Notes under the pieces: generated by a model | What the model was told of the DNA's origin: nothing | Seen by the model: the letters and a program-made list of their open reading frames with translations, nothing else | Databases searched by the model: none | Shown here: in pieces, positions 19,439-27,864 of the stretch | Numbering within the stretch: position 1 is the first letter of the stretch | Layout of the letters: every line of letters begins with the position of its first letter | Made by a program: the position numbers and the translations under genes | Assembly: GCF_002300555.2 (NCBI RefSeq) | Contig: NZ_NTHN02000016.1 | Location: 31,214 to 95,213 of the forward strand | From: Alloyangia mangrovi | GTDB taxonomy: Bacteria > Pseudomonadota > Alphaproteobacteria > Rhodobacterales > Rhodobacteraceae | Direction of reading: 5' to 3' | DNA length: 64,000 bases

Positions 19439-20149
19439 ATGGCAGCGCAGGGCAGAACCGCAGCGAAGATCGTCATCCTCACCGGTGCCGGGATTTCCGC
19501 CGAGAGCGGGCTCGGCACCTTCCGCGACGAGGGTGGGCTCTGGGCGCAGCACCGGATCGAGGACGTGGCGACCCCAGAGGGATTCGCCCGCAACCCGCTG
19601 CTCGTGCACGACTTTTACAACGCCCGCCGCGCGCAGGCCGCCGAGGCCCTGCCCAATGCCGCCCACGCCGCACTGGCCCGCCTGCAGCGCGAGCACCCGG
19701 GCGAGGTGATCCTTGTCACCCAGAACGTCGACGGGCTGCATGAAAAGGCCGGGGCCGCGGCGGTCCACATGCACGGCGCGCTGGAGGGCGCGCTCTGCGC
19801 CGCCTGCGGCACGCGCTGGCAGGCGCCACTGGTCATGCGCCCCGACGTGCCATGCCCGCACTGCGCCCGCCCCGCGACCCGCCCCGACATCGTCTGGTTC
19901 GGCGAGATGCCCTACTTCATGGACGAGATCGCCGAACACCTCGAGAGCTGCGACATCTTTGCCGCCATCGGCACCTCGGGACAAGTCTACCCTGCAGCGG
20001 GATTCGTGCAGGAGGCAGCCTACGCTGGGGCGCATACGGTCGAGCTGAACCTCTCGGACAGCGACACCTCACGCAGTTTCGCCGAGCATCGGGTCGGCCC
20101 CGCAAGCCGGATCGTGCCGCTTTGGGTCGAGGAGATTCTCTCGCAGTAG
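19439..20149 (+). CDS. cobB: NAD-dependent protein deacylase (sirtuin)
   Basis: 236-residue class-III sirtuin of the CobB type. NAD-binding GAGISAESGLGTFRD is near residue 20. QNVDGLHEKAG is followed by the catalytic His in HMHGAL. A zinc ribbon follows with two Cys pairs (CAACG and CPHC), then RPDIVWFGE and the TSGQVYPAAGF nucleotide loop. It removes acyl groups from lysines using NAD. Some homologues prefer succinyl over acetyl groups, but I cannot decide that here. It converges on the copper-chaperone gene with a single base between the stops. Confidence 0.94.
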   Translation: MAAQGRTAAKIVILTGAGISAESGLGTFRDEGGLWAQHRIEDVATPEGFARNPLLVHDFYNARRAQAAEALPNAAHAALARLQREHPGEVILVTQNVDGLHEKAGAAAVHMHGALEGALCAACGTRWQAPLVMRPDVPCPHCARPATRPDIVWFGEMPYFMDEIAEHLESCDIFAAIGTSGQVYPAAGFVQEAAYAGAHTVELNLSDSDTSRSFAEHRVGPASRIVPLWVEEILSQ

Positions 20150-20150
20150 G

Positions 20151-20582
20151 TCAGCGGGTCAGCTCGACCGGCACCTCGATGCGAATCTCCCCCGCCCGCT
20201 CGAAAGTCAGGTTGAGGCCGAGCGTCGCACCCGTTTCGAGCGGCTGCGTCAGCCCCATCAGCATCACGTGATCGCCGCCGGGCGCGAAGACATGACTGCC
20301 ACCCGCGGGAATCACCACGCCGCCGCTGTGCGCGGTCATCGTCATCACTCCGCCCGCCCCTTCGGAGCTGCCATGCAGCATGGTTTTCGCAGCACTCGCG
20401 GAGCTGGCCCCGAGCAGCACGTCATCTTCGGCCCCGTCATTCCGCAGCTCGAGATAGACGGCGGCGGTCGGCGCGGAGGGCATTGCGGCCCGCGCGTATG
20501 CGTCTTCGACGAGGATATCGGCACGCGCCATCCCGGCTGTGGACAGCGCCAGCGCGACCGCGGCAAAAATCTTCAGGCGCAT
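20151..20582 (-). CDS. periplasmic copper chaperone PCu(A)C
   Basis: 143-residue periplasmic protein that delivers Cu(I) to cytochrome c oxidase. A signal peptide (MRLKIFAAVALALSTAGMARA) precedes the mature start DILVEDAYAR, which is typical of PCu(A)C domains. The copper ligands are arranged as in the family: Met and His in TMLHGSS, Met in GVMTM, then His in GGSHVF and HVMLMGL. The start at 20582 places the signal peptide at the N-terminus. It stands alone, so a cox partner must be elsewhere. Confidence 0.88.
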   Translation of the reverse strand: MRLKIFAAVALALSTAGMARADILVEDAYARAAMPSAPTAAVYLELRNDGAEDDVLLGASSASAAKTMLHGSSEGAGGVMTMTAHSGGVVIPAGGSHVFAPGGDHVMLMGLTQPLETGATLGLNLTFERAGEIRIEVPVELTR

Positions 20583-20719
20583 TCTCAGAAATCCTCCGCA
20601 AGTGAACGCAATGCTTCGGAATTCGTGGACCATCCACAAGCCTGCCGCAAGGGCATGACGTGTGGACAATCCCTGTGCAATCGCCGCGTGAAAGCGAGGC
20701 ATGCGCAACTTAAAGCTAT

Positions 20720-20764
20720 GGAAACAAAAGAAAACAGCCCCGGAGCGCAGGGCTCCGGGGCTGT
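20720..20764 (-). terminator. rho-independent terminator of rpmB
   Basis: On the minus strand: a perfect 13-bp stem ACAGCCCCGGAGC / GCTCCGGGGCTGT (arms 20734-20746 and 20752-20764) with a five-base loop, then TTTCTTTTGTTTC. One of the strongest terminators in the window. Confidence 0.9.
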
Positions 20765-20784
20765 GGAAATCTCTGTGGGCAGGA

Positions 20785-21076
20785 TCAGGCCTGAGCGGCC
20801 TGTGCCTTTGCGATTTCTTTTTTTCACTTTCAGGGCATTGGCGCTGAGTTCGACGTCCTTCGCCTTGGCGAGGAACTTGTCGAGGCCACCACGGTGGTCG
20901 ACCGAACGCAGGGCCGAAGCCGAGATGCGCAGTTTGACGCCGCGGCCGAGGGTCTCGGACTGCAGGGTCACATCATTCAGGTTCGGCAGAAAGCGACGCT
21001 TGGTCTTGTTGTTAGCGTGGCTCACGTTGTGGCCCGTCATCGGGCCTTTGCCGGTCAGTTCGCATACGCGCGACAT
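20785..21076 (-). CDS. rpmB: 50S ribosomal protein L28 (frameshifted by one base)
   Basis: L28 of the large ribosomal subunit, about 96 residues when repaired. The conserved start [15 protein letters not shown] and the [12 protein letters not shown] core are intact. Near the C-terminus the frame breaks at seven T (plus strand) at 20818-20824. Six T would give [12 protein letters not shown] and a stop at 20785, the usual L28 ending, just before the terminator. As read, translation would run on past the terminator hairpin. A truly broken rpmB is very unlikely in a living cell, so this site is strong evidence for a sequence error. Confidence 0.93.
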
Positions 21077-21193
21077 TGGGTCCATTCCTTCATGTCTCGG
21101 GGCGAAAGCGGGCCTTCCGCCAATATCAAAGGGCGCCGCTTGCACAGCGCCCGGAATCTGGTCGGGCTTCTCTAGCTCCAAGCCCCATCGGCG

Positions 21194-22189
21194 TCAAGGG
21201 CCCTTCCCTGCATAGCCCCGCAGATAGGTGTCGAGGATTTCCTCGGCCGCCCGGGCCGGGCTCAGCTGCCCCTCCTCGACCCGGCTTGCCAGCGCCGACA
21301 TGGCGCCGCGGACGGGCTCCTTGCGCAGCCGGGCGAGCAGACCCTCGCGCACCTCGGCCTCGAACCAGTGGCGCGCCTGCTCGGCCCGCCGGGCGGCAAA
21401 CTGCCCCGCTCCGCGGCGCCAGCCGACCAGCGCCTGCATCTCCTCCCAGGCCTTCGCCAGCCCCGCCTCCTCCAGCGCCGAGACGGTCAGCGCCTTGGGA
21501 AAGCCCTCGGGGTCCTGCGGGCGCTTGCGCAGGAGCCGCAGTGCCCCAGCATAATCCGCGCAGGTGCGCGTGGCCGCGCCCTTCAGCTCGCCGTCGGCCT
21601 TGTTCACAAGGATGATGTCGGCGCTCTCCATGATGCCGCGCTTCACCCCCTGCAACTCGTCGCCGCCAGCGGGGGCCAGCAGCAGCAGGAAGAGATCGGA
21701 CATGTCCGCCACCATGGTCTCGGACTGGCCGACCCCGACGGTCTCGATCAGGATCACGTCGAAGCCCGCCGCCTCGCACAGGCCGATCGCCTCGCGCGTG
21801 CGCCGCGCCACGCCGCCGAGCTGGGACTGCGCAGGCGAGGGCCGGATAAAGGCGCGGCGGTCGCGCGACAGCCGCTCCATGCGGGTCTTGTCACCAAGGA
21901 TCGACCCGCCCGAGCGCGCCGAAGAAGGGTCCACCGCCAGCACCGCCACCTTCAGCCCTTGCCCGGTGAGCATCATGCCGAAGGCTTCTATGAAGGTCGA
22001 TTTGCCCACCCCCGGCGTGCCCGAGAGACCGATCCGCAGCCCTTGGCGCCCGCCGCCGCGCAGCCGGTCGAGCAGCGCCGTCGCCTGCGCGCGGTGATCG
22101 GCCCGGCCGCTTTCCACAAGCGTGATCGCCCGCGCCAGCGCGCGCCGCTCGCCGGCCTCGATGCGTGCCGCCAGGTCCTCGATATCCAT
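21194..22189 (-). CDS. meaB: methylmalonyl-CoA mutase-associated GTPase MeaB
   Basis: 331-residue G3E-family GTPase (MeaB/ArgK) that protects and loads adenosylcobalamin in methylmalonyl-CoA mutase. The P-loop is [19 protein letters not shown] follows VILI as the switch region; VNKADG is the NKxD base-specificity motif. The length is normal. Start ATG at 22189 gives [10 protein letters not shown]. No mutase gene is in the window. It is the first of several minus-strand genes separated by intergenic repeats. Confidence 0.93.
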   Translation of the reverse strand: MDIEDLAARIEAGERRALARAITLVESGRADHRAQATALLDRLRGGGRQGLRIGLSGTPGVGKSTFIEAFGMMLTGQGLKVAVLAVDPSSARSGGSILGDKTRMERLSRDRRAFIRPSPAQSQLGGVARRTREAIGLCEAAGFDVILIETVGVGQSETMVADMSDLFLLLLAPAGGDELQGVKRGIMESADIILVNKADGELKGAATRTCADYAGALRLLRKRPQDPEGFPKALTVSALEEAGLAKAWEEMQALVGWRRGAGQFAARRAEQARHWFEAEVREGLLARLRKEPVRGAMSALASRVEEGQLSPARAAEEILDTYLRGYAGKGP

Positions 22190-22254
22190 GCCACCTCGCT
22201 CCGTTTGCTCCCGATTTGCGCCGCCCGCGCCTGCAATGTCCACCCGCAGGCTCT

Positions 22255-22281
22255 TTCTTCTAGGCAAAAATATCCCGGGGG
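22255..22281 (+). repeat. 27-bp intergenic repeat, copy D
   Basis: Begins TTCTTCTAGG and ends AAATATCCCGGGGG. It forms a converging pair with copy E 97 bases further on, enclosing two GC-rich hairpins between meaB and hrpB. Confidence 0.85.
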
Positions 22282-22378
22282 AGCCGCCAGGGGCGGCGGG
22301 GGCGGAGCCCCTTTCGGCGCTGCGCCCGTGGCTGACCTCGGCAGTGGGGGCGCTGCCCCCAAGGCGCGGTGCGCCTCT

Positions 22379-22405
22379 CCCCCGGGATATTTGGACCTAG
22401 AAGAA
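22379..22405 (-). repeat. 27-bp intergenic repeat, copy E
   Basis: Inverted copy, identical to copy C when read on the minus strand. It ends four bases before the hrpB stop codon at 22410. Confidence 0.85.
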
Positions 22406-22409
22406 AGGC

Positions 22410-24854
22410 TCAGGTGCCGCGGGGCTTGGCGCGGAGCGTGGGGTCGGCCTCGCGCGGGTCCTCGGGCCAGGGGTGGCGCGGGTATTGCGCCTTCATGTCC
22501 TTGCGCACGTCGGCGTAGGAGCCGGCCCAGAAGCCCGGCAGGTCCATGGTGGTCTGCACCGGGCGTCGGGCGGGCGAGAGCAGCGTGACCCGCAGCGGCA
22601 GCTTGCCGACCATCGGATGGCTGCGCTGGCCGAACATCTCCTGGATGCGCAGGATGATCTCGGGGTGCTCGCCCGAGTAGTCGATGGGAATCTCGCGCCC
22701 GAGCGGCGTGGTGAACTTGCCAGGCACCCTGGCGTCGAGCGCCTGCATCTGCCCCCAGTCGAGCCGGGCCCGCAAGGCAGGCAGAAGGTCGAAGCGCTTC
22801 CAGTCGTCGGCGCTCTTCACCCCGCCGAGGAAGGGCAGCAGCCAGTCCTCGATCCCGGCGATCAGCGCCTCGGGTCCCATGTCCGGCAGGTCGAGCCCGG
22901 CGGCGCGACCGATCTCCACTCGGGCACAGAAGCGACGGGCAGCGTCGGAGAGCGGGATGCCGAGGTCGCGCACCCCGTCCAGCATGGCGCGGGAGATCGC
23001 CTCGGCGGGGGCCTCCTTCCACTGCCGGTCATCGAGCGCCAGCACGCCGAAGCGTTCCTGCCGCCGGGCGATGACCCTGCGCTCGCGCCTCGACCATTCG
23101 CAGAGATCGTGCCAGCCGATCTGATCCGCGAAGAGCGCACGCAGCTCGGACTCGGCGATCGGGATGGCCTGGCGGATGCGCGCCTCGCGCGGGTTGCCGT
23201 CGGTGTCGGTGACCACGATGAGCCGGGTCTGCGCCAGCGGGTCGGCCTCGTCCATCACCGCGCCCTTGCCGCCAGAGAGTTGGTAGCGCGGCGCATCGCC
23301 CTTGCGGCGCAACCCGATGCGGTCGGGATAGGCGAGCGCGGCCTGCGCGGCGGACGAGAGCTGCGCGCCCTGCCCCTGCCCGGCGGCGCGCGCGAGCCGC
23401 TTCGCCTCCTGCTTGATGCGCTCGAGCGCGGCGCGGGTGACCTCGAAGGGGCGGCTCTCGGTGAAGCGACGCAGGTCGCGGATGGCCTCGAGGCGGTAGT
23501 TCAAGTCCGAGGGTGCGCCGCGCAGCGGGTCGCGCTCGGCCAGCAGCGCGGCGAGCGGCGCCGCCTCGGGGCCGGCGAGGCTGAGCATATGCGCCAGCCG
23601 CGGGTGCAGCGGAAGCCGGGCGAGCTGGCGGCCATGGGCGGTGATGCGCCCCTCGGCATCGAGCGCGCCGAGCATCTGCAGGAGCGCCTGCGCCTCGGCA
23701 AAGGCGCCCGGGTGGGGCGCGGTGAGAAAGGGCAGGTCCTCGGGCGTGGCGCCCCAGAGCGCCAGCTCCAGCGCGAGGCCGGCGAGGTCGGCGGTCTCGA
23801 TTTCGGCGGGAGGGAAGGCGTGCAGCGCGCCCTCCTCGCCCTTCGTCCAGAGCTTGTAGGCGATCCCTTCGGCGACACGTCCGCCGCGGCCGGCGCGCTG
23901 GGTGGCCTCGGCGCGGGTGACCTTCTCGGTCACCAGCCGCGACATGCCGGAGCCCGGATCGAAGCGTGCCCGTCGGGCGCGGCCGCCGTCGATCACCACG
24001 CGGATGTCCTCGATGGTCAGCGACGTCTCGGCGATGGAGGTGGCCAGCACCAGCTTACGACCCTGCGTTTCGGGGCGGATCGCGGCGCGCTGCGCGGCGA
24101 ACTCCATGGCGCCGAAAAGCGGGCGAATGGTGATGTCTTTCGGCAGGCGTCCTTTCAGCAGCCCCTCGGTGCGGCGAATCTCGCCCTCGCCCGGCAGGAA
24201 GGCAAGGATACCGCCCTGCGTCTCGGAGGCCGCCTGCACGATGAGATCGGCCATGGCCTGCTCGAAGCGTTGGGTCTTGGGCACCGCACGATCAAGCCAG
24301 CGCGGCTCCACCGGGAAGCTGCGGCCCTCGGAGGTGATCACCGGCGCCTGCATCAACTCGCCCACGGGCCCGGCATCGAGCGTGGCGGACATGGCAAGCA
24401 GGAGGAGGTCGTCGCGCAGGGCGCCTGCGATCTCGAGGCAGAGCGCGAGGCCAAGATCGGCATTGAGCGAGCGCTCGTGGAATTCGTCGAAGATCACCGC
24501 ACCGACGTCCGAGAGCTCGGGGTCGGACTGGATCATGCGGGTCAGGATGCCCTCGGTCACCACCTCGATGCGGGTCGCCTTGGAGGTCTTGCTCTCGCCC
24601 CGGATGCGGTAGCCCACCGTTTCGCCCGGCGCCTCGCCCAGCGTCTCTGCCATGCGGGCGGCAGCGGCGCGGGCGGCGAGCCGGCGCGGCTCGAGCATGA
24701 CGATGCGCCCCCGGGTCAGCCCGGCCTCGAGCATGGCGAGCGGCACGCGGGTGGTCTTGCCCGCGCCCGGGGGCGCCTGCAGCACGGCGCGGCCCTGCGC
24801 GCGCAGGGCGGAGATGAGCTCGGGAAGGGCGGCGTCGATGGGCAGCTTTTGCAT
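22410..24854 (-). CDS. hrpB: ATP-dependent helicase HrpB
   Basis: 814-residue DEAH-type RNA helicase-like protein of the HrpB family, whose cellular role is poorly known. Motif I is APPGAGKTT near residue 30, motif II is the HrpB-specific DEFH in IFDEFHER, motif III is SAT, and motif VI is QRAGRGGR. The C-terminal HrpB domain follows. The length matches the family. Start ATG at 24854 (MQKLPIDAALPEL); the open frame continues far upstream but has no family similarity there. Intergenic repeats lie on both sides. Confidence 0.93.
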   Translation of the reverse strand: MQKLPIDAALPELISALRAQGRAVLQAPPGAGKTTRVPLAMLEAGLTRGRIVMLEPRRLAARAAAARMAETLGEAPGETVGYRIRGESKTSKATRIEVVTEGILTRMIQSDPELSDVGAVIFDEFHERSLNADLGLALCLEIAGALRDDLLLLAMSATLDAGPVGELMQAPVITSEGRSFPVEPRWLDRAVPKTQRFEQAMADLIVQAASETQGGILAFLPGEGEIRRTEGLLKGRLPKDITIRPLFGAMEFAAQRAAIRPETQGRKLVLATSIAETSLTIEDIRVVIDGGRARRARFDPGSGMSRLVTEKVTRAEATQRAGRGGRVAEGIAYKLWTKGEEGALHAFPPAEIETADLAGLALELALWGATPEDLPFLTAPHPGAFAEAQALLQMLGALDAEGRITAHGRQLARLPLHPRLAHMLSLAGPEAAPLAALLAERDPLRGAPSDLNYRLEAIRDLRRFTESRPFEVTRAALERIKQEAKRLARAAGQGQGAQLSSAAQAALAYPDRIGLRRKGDAPRYQLSGGKGAVMDEADPLAQTRLIVVTDTDGNPREARIRQAIPIAESELRALFADQIGWHDLCEWSRRERRVIARRQERFGVLALDDRQWKEAPAEAISRAMLDGVRDLGIPLSDAARRFCARVEIGRAAGLDLPDMGPEALIAGIEDWLLPFLGGVKSADDWKRFDLLPALRARLDWGQMQALDARVPGKFTTPLGREIPIDYSGEHPEIILRIQEMFGQRSHPMVGKLPLRVTLLSPARRPVQTTMDLPGFWAGSYADVRKDMKAQYPRHPWPEDPREADPTLRAKPRGT

Positions 24855-24937
24855 GCGCGGGGTTATGCGGGATCGCGGGCGCGCCGTCGAGGGCGCGGGA
24901 TGTGGGGGCTCTGCCCCCGAGGCGCGGATGCGCCTCT

Positions 24938-24964
24938 CCCCCGAGATATTTTTGCCTAGAAGAA
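24938..24964 (-). repeat. 27-bp intergenic repeat, copy F
   Basis: Inverted copy with one change in the CCCGGGGG end (CTCGGGGG). It lies between the hrpB start and the transglycosylase stop, next to a GGGGGC/GCCCCC hairpin at 24904-24917. Confidence 0.82.
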
Positions 24965-24978
24965 GGCGCCGGCCTTGG

Positions 24979-25845
24979 TCAGTTGGCGGCGACGCGGAAG
25001 ACGCAGCCGTCGGAGATGAGCTGCGGCGGGGTGAGGCAGAGGCCCTTGGCGACGGTGAAGGCAGCCAGCACCTTGGGGACATAGTCGCGGGTCTCGGCAT
25101 AGGGCGGCACACCCTGATATTGCGGAATGGAGTTCTCACCCGCGTTGTATCCGGCCAGCACGAGGATCGGATCGCCGTCGAAGCGCTCCATGAGAAAGTC
25201 GAGGAAGGCCACGCCGCCGCGGATGTTCTGCACCGGATCGAGGGCATTGGCGACGCCGAAGCGCGCGGCAGTCGCGGGCATGAGCTGCATGAGGCCCTGC
25301 GCCCCCGCCCGGCTGACCGCATCGCTGCGTCCACCCGATTCCACCGCCATCACCGCCAGCGCCAGCGCCGGCGAGACCCGGGTGCCCACCGTCGCCTTGA
25401 GCAACTCGATGCCGTAGCCCGCCGCCATGTCCTGCAGCTGCTGCAGGCGCGGGGCGCCCACCCCCGCCCCCTGCGGCGGCTTGCCGAGGCTGAGCAGTGC
25501 CGGCTCGAGCCGCCCCGGCCCGGAGGCCGAGAGCTCCGGCGAGATCGCCTGCCAGAACCAGCCGTAGATGCCCGCGCCCTCGGCGCGCCCGGGACTACTG
25601 CCGGGGCCGGGCGCGGTCCCGGCGCTCGCCTGCGGCAAGGGCTCGGGTTTCGGCGGTGGCGGCGCGATCTGTATGGTGATGCGTTTCTTTGCGCCCGGCT
25701 TCGGCGGGGTCACCCGCTTGGCGGAGAAGTCGGGAAAGGGCGGCGGCGTCTCGGCCGGGAGCGGTCCGGCGATCAACGCGAGCGCAAGCGCCGCGACAAG
25801 CGCGGGCGCACGAAGGAAGGGATGTCGGATCGCGCCTGCGGTCAC
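24979..25845 (-). CDS. lytic transglycosylase domain protein
   Basis: About 288 residues. A signal peptide ends near AGPLPAET, a proline-rich linker follows, then an SLT domain. The catalytic Glu is in MAVESGG, followed by GLMQLMPATAARFG and AGYNAGE, the three classic SLT motifs. It cleaves murein to 1,6-anhydro products in the periplasm. I prefer the GTG at 25845, with GAGG five bases upstream, over an ATG at 25875 that has no visible ribosome site. It lies just before the tad locus on the opposite strand; a role in opening the wall for the pilus is possible but unproved. Confidence 0.85.
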   Translation of the reverse strand: MTAGAIRHPFLRAPALVAALALALIAGPLPAETPPPFPDFSAKRVTPPKPGAKKRITIQIAPPPPKPEPLPQASAGTAPGPGSSPGRAEGAGIYGWFWQAISPELSASGPGRLEPALLSLGKPPQGAGVGAPRLQQLQDMAAGYGIELLKATVGTRVSPALALAVMAVESGGRSDAVSRAGAQGLMQLMPATAARFGVANALDPVQNIRGGVAFLDFLMERFDGDPILVLAGYNAGENSIPQYQGVPPYAETRDYVPKVLAAFTVAKGLCLTPPQLISDGCVFRVAAN

Positions 25846-26307
25846 TGCTGCCTCGTCTGCCAGGTGGGCCGGCATGCCGGTACGCTGGTCGGTTGCCCTG
25901 CCCGGGTCTGCGCCCGGGTGATCATGTCGCCGTTCGCCCGCGAGTCGCGCGCCCTGCTCGAGGCGCGTCGCCGAACTGCTTCGCAAACGAGTCTCGCACA
26001 GATTGTGAAGTCAACCAAGATTCTCCGCCATACGCGTGGAAAACTGGGTCCTGGGAGCCTCAGACGGGCGTGGTTTTGCCAGAAATGGTGCGGGATATTG
26101 CTTTTTACGCTTAACAATCAACGACTTGCTAAACACTCCAAAAATCCTTTCCGGACTATAAAAACAATCCGATTGCGCCAAAGTCCCGCCTCATTCCGAC
26201 GGCTTTATAGGTTCCAGGCCGCAAGGGACTGGGCAATGAGAGAGGCCCGCGACAGACCCCGCAGCGGTTGAAATAGAGAGAGCAAACTGGATTTACGGAG
26301 AGAGACA
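25846..26307. other. AT-rich divergent intergenic region upstream of flp
   Basis: No gene. From about 26090 to 26220 the DNA is markedly AT-rich compared with its surroundings (runs such as CTTTTTACGCTTAACAATC), as expected for the flp promoter and leader. I see a TTAAC half-site at 26111-26115 but no full CtrA box, and I could not place -35/-10 elements reliably. Confidence 0.45.
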
Positions 26308-26529
26308 ATGCTGAAATTCATCAAAACCTTCCGCAACGACGAAGACGGCGCAGTCACCGTGGACTGGGTCGTGCTGACCGCAGCCGTGGTCGCCATGGCA
26401 GCCGGCGCCTACTCGCTGATCAGCGGCAACGTGACCACGGCGCTCAACAACGTCGGCACCAACCTGTCCTCGGCAGCAAACGGCAATTTCCCCGCCGGCA
26501 CTGGCACTGGCACTGGCACCGGCAACTGA
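26308..26529 (+). CDS. flp: Flp family type IVb pilin
   Basis: 73-residue prepilin. A short basic leader MLKFIKTFRNDEDG is cut after Gly, and the mature start is AVTVDWVVLTAAVVAMAAGAY, the hydrophobic helix that packs the Flp pilus. Position +5 is Asp rather than the Glu of the classical motif. The C-terminus ends in four Gly-Thr dipeptides encoded by hexanucleotide repeats. A GGAGAGAGACA ribosome site precedes the ATG. It is the first gene of the tad locus and is followed by a terminator hairpin, which should give pilin in excess over the assembly genes. Confidence 0.93.
   Translation: MLKFIKTFRNDEDGAVTVDWVVLTAAVVAMAAGAYSLISGNVTTALNNVGTNLSSAANGNFPAGTGTGTGTGN
26497..26526 (+). repeat. hexanucleotide tandem repeat in the pilin tail
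   Basis: Three perfect GGCACT units followed by GGCACC and GGCAAC, encoding Gly-Thr four times then Gly-Asn at the C-terminus of Flp. Because the unit is 6 bp, slippage would change length without breaking the frame. Confidence 0.8.
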
Positions 26530-26560
26530 CACCTGAAGCGACGCCGTCGCGTGACAAGAG

Positions 26561-26600
26561 CCGCCGTCGGGCCCCTGCCCGACGGCGGTTCTTTCCTTTC
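26561..26600 (+). terminator. terminator/attenuator after flp
   Basis: Perfect 12-bp stem CCGCCGTCGGGC (26561-26572) and GCCCGACGGCGG (26577-26588), loop CCCT, followed by TTCTTTCCTTTC. Confidence 0.85.
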
Positions 26601-26803
26601 AGCGGGGCGCGTCGTCAGCAAGACCGCGGCACCACCGGAACCTGCCGCTATGAAAGCCCAGAACCGGCCATTTTTCACCACAATCCGCGCATAACACACC
26701 GATTGGAAGCGCACGGGAAACCGGCTCGGCAGCATTACCAAAGGGCAGCGCGGCCCGCCATTACGCTTGGGGCCGGTCCGGCCCGCTATCGAAAGGGACA
26801 GAG

Positions 26804-27661
26804 ATGCGACTGATCTTCGGACTGGTTCTGATCGCGGGGCTCGGCCTGGCCGGCTTCGCCGTCTACTTGGCTCAGAATTACATCGGCGCCTACCAGGTCG
26901 CCCTGGAAAAAGAGCGCGAGAAATCCGTCGAGGCGGTGCCCACGAAGCAGATCTACGTGACCACCCGCGCCATCGCCCACGGCCAGATCATCACCCCCGA
27001 GGACGTCCGGCTTGCGCCCTGGCCGCTGGAAATTCTTCCCGAGAACGCCTTCGACGCGAACACCGTGCTCTTCAAGGAGGGCGATGCGCCCCGCCTGGCG
27101 ATGCGCCCGCTCGAGAAGTTCGAAGCCCTGGTGCCGATCAAGATCAGCGAGCCGGGCGGCGACGCCGGGCTGACCTCGCGCCTCGAGAAGGGCCAGCGCG
27201 CCTTTGCCATCAAGGTCGACGTGCACACCGGCGTGTCTGGCTTCCTGCGCCCCGGCGACCGGGTCGACGTCTACTGGACCGGCCGCATGCCCTCCGAGGA
27301 CCCGCGGCAATCCCGCGGCGAATTCACCAAGCTGATCCAGGCCGGGGTGCGGCTGATCGCCATCGACCAGACCGCCGACATGGACGATGCCGACGTGAAC
27401 ATCGCCCGCTCGGTGACCGTTGCCGCCACCCCGCAGGAGATCGCCTCGCTGGCGCAGGCGCAAAGCTCGGGGCGGCTGTCGCTGTCGCTGATGAACGCCA
27501 ACGACCAGACCGTGGCCGAGGTCATCGAGGTGGACCAGCGCGTCATGCTCGGCCTCGAACCGCCCGAAGAGCAGCAGAAAAAGGCGCTTGCCCAGACCTG
27601 CACCACCCGCGTGCGGCGCGGCGGCGAGGTGGCGGACATCCCGATCCCCTGCACGAACTGA
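26804..27661 (+). CDS. cpaB: Flp pilus assembly protein CpaB
   Basis: 285 residues. A single N-terminal membrane segment (LIFGLVLIAGLGLAGFAVYL) anchors a periplasmic part with an SAF domain (VPTKQIYVTTRAIAHGQIITPEDV) and an RcpC-type domain (VKVDVHTGVSGFLRPGDRVDVYWTG). CpaB/RcpC works at the secretin of the tad machine. It follows flp after a terminator and precedes the secretin gene. Confidence 0.92.
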   Translation: MRLIFGLVLIAGLGLAGFAVYLAQNYIGAYQVALEKEREKSVEAVPTKQIYVTTRAIAHGQIITPEDVRLAPWPLEILPENAFDANTVLFKEGDAPRLAMRPLEKFEALVPIKISEPGGDAGLTSRLEKGQRAFAIKVDVHTGVSGFLRPGDRVDVYWTGRMPSEDPRQSRGEFTKLIQAGVRLIAIDQTADMDDADVNIARSVTVAATPQEIASLAQAQSSGRLSLSLMNANDQTVAEVIEVDQRVMLGLEPPEEQQKKALAQTCTTRVRRGGEVADIPIPCTN

Positions 27662-27680
27662 TACGGAATCAACAGCTTGC

Positions 27681-27709
27681 ACAGGGGGCGCCAAGCCGGC
27701 GCCCCCTGT
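27681..27709 (+). terminator. hairpin between cpaB and cpaC
   Basis: Perfect 12-bp stem ACAGGGGGCGCC (27681-27692) and GGCGCCCCCTGT (27698-27709) with loop AAGCC. It lacks a clear U-tract, so it may be a weak terminator or an RNA-stabilising stem inside the operon. Confidence 0.5.
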
Positions 27710-27864
27710 TGCGTTGCAGGCTCCGGCCCGGTTGTTGCGCGGGATCCACAGCAAGGAGCGGCGCGAAGTCGTTGATTCTTGCATGGAAACAGGATTGCGC
27801 GCAGACTGCCCGCAAAGGCGGGCGCCACGACCCGCTCCCGAGGCGTGATCGAAAGGCAGGTCAC

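Noticed and set aside
25987..26307. A full CtrA box upstream of flp
   Set aside because: Only one TTAAC half-site is present; the partner TTAA at seven-base spacing is missing.
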